Origin: a bacterium UBP1_UBA4783
GTDB lineage: Bacteria; Krumholzibacteriota; Krumholzibacteriia; Krumholzibacteriales; Krumholzibacteriaceae
DNA: 18,992 nucleotides
Direction: 5' to 3'
Assembly: GCA_002403075.1 (NCBI GenBank)
Contig: DHHB01000031.1
Location: 1 to 18,992 of the forward strand
A program made the position numbers and the translations under genes. Shown piece after piece: positions 14,251 through 18,992 of this stretch; the stretch's first letter is position 1; every line of letters begins with the position of its first letter. The notes under the pieces are model-generated. The model was not told the DNA's origin, ran no database searches, and was given only the letters and a program-made list of their open reading frames with translations.

Positions 14251-16047
14251 TCACTTCTCCGCGCCCGCGAGCGCGCGGTTCTGCTCCTCGGACTCGATCT
14301 CCCGCTGCACGATGTACTGTTGCGCCACCGAGAGCACCTGGTTCACGAGCCAGTAGAGAACGAGGCCCGAGGGCATGCTGTAGAAAAAGATCGTGAAGAT
14401 GATCGGCATCATCCAGTTCATCATCTTCGCCTGCATCGCCGGCGCGCCTTCCCCGGTCGGCGAACCGCCGAGCTTCGACTGGGCGATCATCGCCGCGCCC
14501 ATGAGGATGGGGAGGAGGTGGAACTCGTTCCCGAGGATCGGGACGCTCGCCCCCCACCGGAAGAGCGTGTCCGGCATCGAGAGATCGTCGATCCAGCCGA
14601 CGAACGGCGCGCCGCGCAGCTCGATCGTGTTGCCGAGGGCGTTGTAGAGGGCGATGAAGATCGGCATCTGGAGGAGCAGCGGCAGGCACCCGCCGAGCGG
14701 GCTCACGCCCGCCTCCTTGTACGCCTTCATGATCTCCTTGTTGAGCCGGTCGCGGTCGCCCTTCCACTTTTCCTGTATCTCCTTGATCCTCGGCTGCAGG
14801 CGCTGCATGTCCTTCATCGACTTGAAGCTCTTGTGCGTGAGCCGGTAGAAGAGAAGCTTCGTCAGGACGGAGATGATGATGATGATGAGCCCGTAGTTGG
14901 GGATCCCCTTCTTCATCCAGACCATGAGCCGGAGAACGCCCACGCTCAGGAAGCGAAGGTATCCCATGTCGATCGCCTTCTCGAGTCCGAGCCCGTAGCC
15001 GCTGAGGGCCTTCATGTCGAGCGGGCCCGCGTACCACGTGAAGACGTCCTCGACGAGCCGGGGGTCGCCGCGGAACGGATAGGCGATCCCGCAGCCGATG
15101 AAGTTCTCGGCCCGGTCCCCGAGCAGCACGAGCGTGCCGCTGCCGCGCTTCCCGGCCTTCGTGATGAGGGCGCTGAAGAAGTATTTCGTCCGCGCCCCCG
15201 CCCATACGACGGTCCCCTCGTGCTCGAGACGCGTCGTCTTGCCGAACTTGGCCATGTCGGTCCGGTACTGCTCCTCGCCGACCCTCCCGAGCGCCGCGAA
15301 CTTGCGGAGGTCCCCCTTGCGATCCGTCTCGGTCGACGGGAGCCCGCACTCCCAGCCGAGCGAGTACCCCTCCGTTCGCGCGAGAGCCCCCTCGCGCCGC
15401 ATCGCGACGCGCACCGAGACGTCGTACGAGCCGCGCGCGAATGTGTAGCTCCGCTCGACGGCCTCGCCGCCCTCGCCCGCGCGCCTGAAGAGAACGGTCG
15501 CGCTGTCGCGCCCCTCGCCGAGAACGATCGTCTCGCCGTCCGCGGCGGGCGCGCCGTCGACCGTGACCTCGAACGCCGCGCCGGACAGCCCCGTCCATTC
15601 GCCCTTCTCGAGGAGCGACAGCCGCAGGCCTCCCGCGGCGCCCTCGGGCACGAGCTCGACGGGGCTCCCGTCCTTTTTCTCGAATTCGGCGAGCGTCACG
15701 CTCTCGACCTCGCCTCCGGCGCTCGACAGCACGATGTTCGCGCGGCCGGTCGAGACCGTTATCCGCTTCGCCGTTCTCCCGGCGTCCTGCGCGAGGAAGT
15801 CGCCGCTCGCCGCGGGCTCGCCGGCGATCGCCGCGGGAGCCGCGGGAGCCGTCGGAGCCGCCGCCGCGGTTGTCTCGGCCCCGGCCGGCCGCTCGAGCGC
15901 GGCGAGCGAGTCGGCCTGCCGGCGCGATTCGAGCTCCGCCGCCTGCCGGCGCGCGAGCTCGTTGCGTTTCGGCGCCATGTAGAGGACTTCCCAGCCGATG
16001 AGAATGGCGAACGTGATGACGATCGCGAGCAAGGATCTTCGATCCAT
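14251..16047 (-). CDS. yidC: Membrane protein insertase YidC/Oxa1
   Basis: Inserts and folds inner-membrane proteins, alone or with SecYEG. The 598-residue length is the long diderm form. Features: N-terminal transmembrane helix (about 5-24), an Ala/Pro-rich linker (about 52-85), the periplasmic beta-supersandwich domain (about 95-340), then the conserved five-helix core from about 365, with SPLGGCLPLLLQMPIFIALY (449-468), IELRGAPF (475-482) and a final hydrophobic pair in MPIIFTIFFYSMPSGLVLYWLVNQ. The charged residue of the hydrophilic groove, Arg in E. coli, is Lys397 here (SVLTKLLFYRLT). Start: GAGGAG lies three bases before the ATG; the open frame continues further upstream but overlaps yidD and lacks a signal anchor. 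It lies in the rpmH-rnpA-yidD-yidC-jag string. Confidence 0.96.
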   Translation of the reverse strand: MDRRSLLAIVITFAILIGWEVLYMAPKRNELARRQAAELESRRQADSLAALERPAGAETTAAAAPTAPAAPAAIAGEPAASGDFLAQDAGRTAKRITVSTGRANIVLSSAGGEVESVTLAEFEKKDGSPVELVPEGAAGGLRLSLLEKGEWTGLSGAAFEVTVDGAPAADGETIVLGEGRDSATVLFRRAGEGGEAVERSYTFARGSYDVSVRVAMRREGALARTEGYSLGWECGLPSTETDRKGDLRKFAALGRVGEEQYRTDMAKFGKTTRLEHEGTVVWAGARTKYFFSALITKAGKRGSGTLVLLGDRAENFIGCGIAYPFRGDPRLVEDVFTWYAGPLDMKALSGYGLGLEKAIDMGYLRFLSVGVLRLMVWMKKGIPNYGLIIIIISVLTKLLFYRLTHKSFKSMKDMQRLQPRIKEIQEKWKGDRDRLNKEIMKAYKEAGVSPLGGCLPLLLQMPIFIALYNALGNTIELRGAPFVGWIDDLSMPDTLFRWGASVPILGNEFHLLPILMGAAMIAQSKLGGSPTGEGAPAMQAKMMNWMMPIIFTIFFYSMPSGLVLYWLVNQVLSVAQQYIVQREIESEEQNRALAGAEK

Positions 16048-16124
16048 GAACTCCTCTTTTTCCCGGGAAGCGGGCGGTTCGTAGATGCGGCGATCGGGCG
16101 GGCCTCGGGACGGTCCTATCGAAA

Positions 16125-16349
16125 TCAGCGCACGGGGTCGTACCCGCCCCGCGCGAACGGATGGCATCTGAGAAGACGCTTCGCGGCGAGCGCCGCGCCG
16201 CGGCCGGGGCCGTGGCGGCGGATCGCGTCCTCCGCGTACTGGGAACACGACGGTATGAACCGGCACACCGGTGGATGATATGGAGAGATGGTTGCTCTGT
16301 ATATGCGCAGCAGCGCGAGAGCGATGTATGCGGCGATTCTCTTAATCAT
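16125..16349 (-). CDS. yidD: Membrane protein insertion efficiency factor YidD
   Basis: Small membrane-associated protein of 74 residues that aids YidC-dependent insertion. The N-terminal amphipathic/hydrophobic helix (about 4-22) is followed by the family core ATISPYHPPVCRFIPSCSQY, with Cys29 and Cys35, and by the conserved ending RLLRCHPFARGGYDPVR. Length and motifs match the family. The ATG overlaps the rnpA stop (ATGA), so the two genes are translationally coupled; no independent ribosome site is visible. A 77-base gap follows before yidC. Confidence 0.95.
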   Translation of the reverse strand: MIKRIAAYIALALLRIYRATISPYHPPVCRFIPSCSQYAEDAIRRHGPGRGAALAAKRLLRCHPFARGGYDPVR

Positions 16350-16690
16350 CCGTTCGATATCAGGAGTCCGGCCCTCTCGAGCGAGCGTTCGACATCCGTG
16401 TAGATTTCGTGGAACGTGCTTTCCTTCGGGTTGAACGAGGCGATGAATACGATCCAGAGGTTGCGCTCGGCGAAACGTTTTTCGAGCCGCTTGAATATCT
16501 CCCTCATGTGCCTCTTCGCCCGATTTCGCTGACAGGCCTTGCCTATTTTCTTGCTTGCTACGAACCCGGGAACGACGCCGCCGTCTTCGCGCTTCAGGTG
16601 GTAGATGACGACCCTGCTCCCGGCTTCCCTCAAACCTTCGCTATAAACAATACGAAACTGGCGATTGCTTTGGAGTCTCCGTGATGCCAC
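16346..16690 (-). CDS. rnpA: Ribonuclease P protein component
   Basis: Protein subunit of RNase P, which helps the catalytic RNA cut the 5' leader of pre-tRNAs. The 114 residues include the RNA-binding signature RNRAKRHMREIFKRLEKRF and the central strand-helix fold (GFVASKKIGKACQRNRAKR). The start is GTG: an in-frame TGA lies nine bases upstream, and the next in-frame Met is inside the core motif, so no ATG start is possible. AAGGA lies 11 bases before it. It follows rpmH by 21 bases, the near-universal rpmH-rnpA order, and overlaps yidD. Confidence 0.95.
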   Translation of the reverse strand: MASRRLQSNRQFRIVYSEGLREAGSRVVIYHLKREDGGVVPGFVASKKIGKACQRNRAKRHMREIFKRLEKRFAERNLWIVFIASFNPKESTFHEIYTDVERSLERAGLLISNG

Positions 16691-16711
16691 CGGGCATCAC
16701 ATCCTTCGCTG

Positions 16712-16846
16712 TCAGACGGTGAGACGTTTTCTTCCCTTCGTTCTCCTCCTTTGCAGGACCTTGCGGCCGTTCTTTGTAGCCATGCGCTTTCGGAATCCGT
16801 GGGTCGTTTTCCTTCTCGTGTTATGCGGCTGAAACGTTCTTTTCAT
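16712..16846 (-). CDS. rpmH: 50S ribosomal protein L34
   Basis: Ribosomal protein of 44 residues in the large subunit. Reading the minus strand gives MKRTFQPHNTRRK at the start, then HGFRKRMATKNGRKVL, and RKRLTV at the end, an almost exact family consensus with no extension. The ATG has AAGGG about nine bases upstream. It is the first gene of the leftward string that runs to mnmE and has its own strong promoter at 16916-16944. It is divergent from dnaA, as in most bacteria. Confidence 0.97.
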   Translation of the reverse strand: MKRTFQPHNTRRKTTHGFRKRMATKNGRKVLQRRRTKGRKRLTV

Positions 16847-16915
16847 GATCTGCGCCCTTCGCTGCTGGTGGAAACATCCTATTTGATATCAGGCCCTATT
16901 ATACAAAAGCAAAAT

Positions 16916-16944
16916 AGAATAGGAAAGCGCTCTTTCGTTGTCAA
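16916..16944 (-). promoter_or_regulatory. Strong sigma-70 type promoter of rpmH operon
   Basis: On the minus strand a perfect TTGACA (16944-16939) is followed by 17 bases and TATTCT (16921-16916). Transcription would start near 16909. A second possible -10, TATAAT at 16903-16898, may form a tandem promoter 18 bases further on. Confidence 0.7.
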
Positions 16945-17231
16945 GCGGATAATAATGCGAGTTTCTATCTCCTTGCCCCTTCGGGGGTTTTGCCTCGCGC
17001 CCGAATCCTCCGGGATGCGCTGCTCCCCCGGCTCTCGGGCAAATCACGCCCGCGCTTCTTGTAATTGGTTATGGGCGAGGCGGTTAGAAAATTTTTCCCC
17101 CGCGCGCCAGAATTTTCTTGCCACCCCCTGGGGCTTATGGTAGATTACCGCCCGCGGGATAGGGGGGGGAAACCCCCACGAGCGATATATAACACATAGG
17201 CTTACATTTTTTCTAGGCACCCATCTTGTGT

Positions 17232-17240
17232 TGTGGATAA
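17232..17240 (-). promoter_or_regulatory. DnaA box (perfect TTATCCACA)
   Basis: TGTGGATAA on the plus strand is the exact complement of the consensus 9-mer TTATCCACA. It is the only perfect box I found in the intergenic region, 14 bases upstream of the predicted dnaA -35 element. Confidence 0.8.
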
Positions 17241-17253
17241 CGCTCCGAACCTT

Positions 17254-17283
17254 TTGATAGTTTCCCGCCGATTTTATTGTAAT
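17254..17283 (+). promoter_or_regulatory. Putative dnaA promoter
   Basis: TTGATA (17254-17259) and TGTAAT (17278-17283) are separated by 18 bases, each one base from consensus. Transcription would start near 17290, giving a leader of about 125 bases that contains a DnaA-box palindrome and a hairpin. Confidence 0.5.
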
Positions 17284-17299
17284 AATTAGAGTTGCGTCG

Positions 17300-17319
17300 T
17301 TTTCCACAATTGTGGAAAG
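17300..17319. promoter_or_regulatory. Palindromic pair of near-consensus DnaA boxes
   Basis: TTTTCCACA (17300-17308) and TGTGGAAAG (17311-17319) face each other across two bases, giving an 18-base perfect palindrome at 17301-17318. The left box differs from TTATCCACA at one position, the right at two. It lies about 10-30 bases downstream of the predicted dnaA start of transcription, so binding could both repress dnaA and nucleate DnaA at the origin (inference). Confidence 0.6.
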
Positions 17320-17365
17320 CCTCTCTAATTTCAAGGGATTTAGCGGAATCTCCTGAAGGGGTTTT

Positions 17366-17384
17366 GCTTCCCCGTCGGGGAAGC
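17366..17384 (+). promoter_or_regulatory. Hairpin in the dnaA leader
   Basis: GCTTCCCC and GGGGAAGC form a perfect 8-bp stem with a 3-base GTC loop, 30 bases before the dnaA ATG. No T-run follows, so it is not a terminator; it could affect translation or message stability. Confidence 0.4.
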
Positions 17385-17414
17385 GTTCGAGGCTTAAACT
17401 CTCTCTATTCGGCG

Positions 17415-18764
17415 ATGAAGGAAGAGCTCGCACGCCGCTGGGATGCCATTCTCGAGCGCCTCGCAACGCTCGTCAACGCGCAGAGCTACCAGACGTGGTT
17501 CAAGCCGACCCGTCTCGTCGCATGCGACGGTGGCCGGCTCGTTATCGAGGGGCCCAACCCGTTCTTCGTGGATTGGCTCGCGGAGCATCATCGGGACAAG
17601 ATCGAGTACGCGGCGCGGGAGGTTCTCGGCGGCGAGCCGAAGCTGGAGTTCGTCGCCGCCGCCGTCCCCGAGCGCGCCACGGCCCCCGAGGCCCACGCCA
17701 CGCGGGCTATCGTCGTGAACGATCCCGTCGCGATCGCGAGCGGATGCCATCTCAACGCCCGCTACGTCTTCGACGAGTTCATCGTCGGCAGCTCGAACCG
17801 GATGGCGAACGCGGCTGCGCGCGCCGTCGCCGACCGGCCGGCGCAGGTGTACAACCCGCTCTTCATTTACGGCGGCGCGGGGCTCGGCAAGACGCACATC
17901 GTTCAGGCGATAGGGCATCACGTCATCGCGAACCATCCCCGGCTGCGCGTCTCGTACGCGACCTCCGAGGGCTTCACGAACGAGCTCATTCAAGCGATCC
18001 GCTCCGGGACGACGCACGCCTTCAAGGAGCGCTACCGCTCGATCGACGTCCTGCTCATCGACGACGTGCAGTTCCTCGCCGGCAAGGAAAGCACGCAGGA
18101 GGAGTTTTTCTTCACCTTCAACGCGCTGCACAACGCGAACAAGCAGATCGTCGTTACGAGCGACCGGCCGCCGAAGGAGATCCCGGGGCTCGAGGAGCGG
18201 CTCGTCTCGCGCTTCGAGTGGGGTCTCGTCGCCGACATTCAGCCGCCCGACGTCGAGACGAGGATCGCGATCCTCCGAAAAAAGGTGGAGAAGGAAAAAA
18301 TCCTTATCCCGGACGACGTGATCCAGTTCATCGCCGAGAACGTCAAGAGCAACATCCGCGAGCTCGAGGGCTCCCTCGTCCGCATCCTCGCCTACTCGAG
18401 CCTCACGTGCCGGGAGGCCAATCTGGAGCTCGCGCGGGAAGTTCTGCGGGATTTCATGAAGCCGTCCGCCGCGCGGAAGCCCTCCATCCCCCTCATCAAG
18501 AAGACCGTCGCGCAGCACTTCGACATCCCGCTCGAGACGCTCAAGGCCAAAACGCGCATCGCCCGCGTCGTTCTCGCCCGGCAGGTCGCGATGTACATCG
18601 CGCGCGATCTCACCGACGCTTCGCTGGTCGCGATCGGTTCCTATTTCGGCAATCGCGATCACAGCACGGTGCTCCACGCGTGCGCGAAGGTCCGCGCGGC
18701 CGGCGACGCGGACCCGGCGCTCAAACGCAAGATCCAAACGATCGTGGAGGAGCTTTCGGCCTGA
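17415..18764 (+). CDS. dnaA: Chromosomal replication initiator protein DnaA
   Basis: AAA+ ATPase that binds DnaA boxes, opens oriC and loads the helicase. The 449 residues show domain I (about 1-82, with SYQTWFKPTRLV at 24-35), a short linker domain II (about 83-110), domain III with Walker A GGAGLGKT (153-160), Walker B LLIDDVQF (213-220), sensor TSDRPP (248-253) and the arginine-finger region GLEERLVSRFEWGL (258-271), and domain IV with the DNA-binding signature GNRDHSTVLHA (412-422). Length is typical. The ATG at 17415 is chosen because the product then starts at the standard MKEELARRWDAIL; it has no ribosome site, and the frame stays open upstream, where its sequence lacks conservation features and lies within the DnaA-box leader. 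The leader boxes suggest autoregulation. Confidence 0.97.
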   Translation: MKEELARRWDAILERLATLVNAQSYQTWFKPTRLVACDGGRLVIEGPNPFFVDWLAEHHRDKIEYAAREVLGGEPKLEFVAAAVPERATAPEAHATRAIVVNDPVAIASGCHLNARYVFDEFIVGSSNRMANAAARAVADRPAQVYNPLFIYGGAGLGKTHIVQAIGHHVIANHPRLRVSYATSEGFTNELIQAIRSGTTHAFKERYRSIDVLLIDDVQFLAGKESTQEEFFFTFNALHNANKQIVVTSDRPPKEIPGLEERLVSRFEWGLVADIQPPDVETRIAILRKKVEKEKILIPDDVIQFIAENVKSNIRELEGSLVRILAYSSLTCREANLELAREVLRDFMKPSAARKPSIPLIKKTVAQHFDIPLETLKAKTRIARVVLARQVAMYIARDLTDASLVAIGSYFGNRDHSTVLHACAKVRAAGDADPALKRKIQTIVEELSA

Positions 18765-18992
18765 TCCGGCGCGGGTTTTCGGGCTATTCCCACACTGTCA
18801 ACAACGGCCCGCGTGGAGAGATGTTCATGATCCCGTCCAGACCGCTCATTGGGGGAAACGGCGTCGATGCCAACAACGCTGTCGACGCCCGCCGCGGGGC
18901 CGTGCGTGTGGCGCGACACTCGGATACGCCCCCTTTCAACATATCAACAGCGCCTACTCCGGCTTCTGTATATATTCTCTCTATAACCGGAG
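18765..18992. other. Non-coding region after dnaA, probable dnaA-dnaN gap
   Basis: No convincing gene is seen in these 228 bases up to the window edge. It holds an 8-bp dyad (GGCGTCGA at 18860-18867, TCGACGCC at 18882-18889), repeated CAACA-type words (near 18799, 18871, 18937 and 18944), weak DnaA-box-like 9-mers (ATTCCCACA, ATATCAACA) and a TATATATT tract near the end that could be a promoter for the next gene, expected to be dnaN. Confidence 0.4.

Larger units (their letters stand above)
16950..17414. other. Candidate oriC and dnaA leader region
   Basis: This 465-base non-coding stretch lies between the divergent rpmH and dnaA. It contains one perfect DnaA box, a palindromic pair of near-consensus boxes, an AT-rich tract (17271-17291) between them that could unwind, several G- or C-rich dyads (for example the GGGGG/CCCCC hairpin near 17161-17178) and the dnaA promoter. 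Gene orientation changes here, as expected at an origin. Other weak DnaA-box-like sequences after dnaA leave open a second sub-region. Confidence 0.6.

Noticed and set aside
13375..16278. Open frame of about 967 codons on the plus strand opposite jag and yidC
   Set aside because: Antisense shadow of mnmE, jag and yidC; composition is dominated by Arg, Asp, Glu and Leu and no family motif is present.
17394..18737. Open frame of about 447 codons on the minus strand opposite dnaA
   Set aside because: Antisense shadow of an unambiguous DnaA.
1..18992. CRISPR arrays, insertion sequences, phage genes, tRNA or rRNA genes
   Set aside because: I looked for repeated spacer-like units, terminal inverted repeats with transposase motifs and conserved RNA sequences and saw none.

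Overview
The window is a GC-rich bacterial chromosome segment that carries the classical replication-origin neighbourhood. From dnaA leftwards it reads dnaA | rpmH-rnpA-yidD-yidC-jag-mnmE-mnmG-rsmG-(beta-helix lipoprotein)-parA-parB-M23 peptidase-bactofilin, all leftward except dnaA. Next come two rightward genes (a small heat-shock protein and a PolX-type DNA polymerase), and then a leftward export operon cut by the window edge. I cannot name the species. Bactofilin, the surface lipoprotein with an NYWG-type beta-helix end, complete PolX-PHP and the high GC would fit an uncultivated lineage of the FCB type or a similar deep Gram-negative group; this is a low-confidence inference. The lipoproteins and the HlyD-type periplasmic adaptor argue for a diderm envelope.

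Layout. 1-2024 (leftward): lipoprotein, YbhG/HlyD-type adaptor and ABC ATPase, joined by ATGA overlaps, probably an efflux system. 2025-2155: divergent promoter region. 2156-3904 (rightward): PolX with both polymerase and PHP active sites intact. 3905-4607: a regulatory region with a near-consensus sigma-54 promoter, then hsp20. 4608-4846: convergent terminators. 4847-7804 (leftward): bactofilin, M23 peptidase, ParB and ParA, tightly packed. 7792-9063: a beta-helix lipoprotein gene whose 3' end runs into parA. 9064-12060: rsmG and mnmG with two parS sites around rsmG, one of them inside a C-terminal extension of MnmG. 12142-16846: mnmE, jag, yidC, yidD, rnpA and rpmH. 16847-17414: AT-richer intergenic region with the rpmH promoter, one perfect DnaA box, a palindromic pair of near-consensus boxes and a dnaA promoter; it is the best oriC candidate. 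17415-18764: dnaA. 18765-18992: non-coding, probably the dnaA-dnaN gap.

How the genes work together. DnaA fires the origin. ParB loads at the parS sites 7-8 kb away and ParA moves the ParB-covered origin. The same packed gene string encodes a membrane-anchored M23-family murein hydrolase homologue and a bactofilin scaffold, which suggests that origin positioning is coupled to local wall shaping. The rpmH-rnpA-yidD-yidC-jag-mnmE string combines ribosome and tRNA maturation with membrane-protein insertion. The most unusual points are the sigma-54 promoter with two spaced dyads in front of hsp20, the beta-helix lipoprotein gene placed directly upstream of and overlapping parA, and the apparently leaderless start of mnmG. 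I saw no CRISPR array, insertion sequence, phage gene, tRNA or rRNA.
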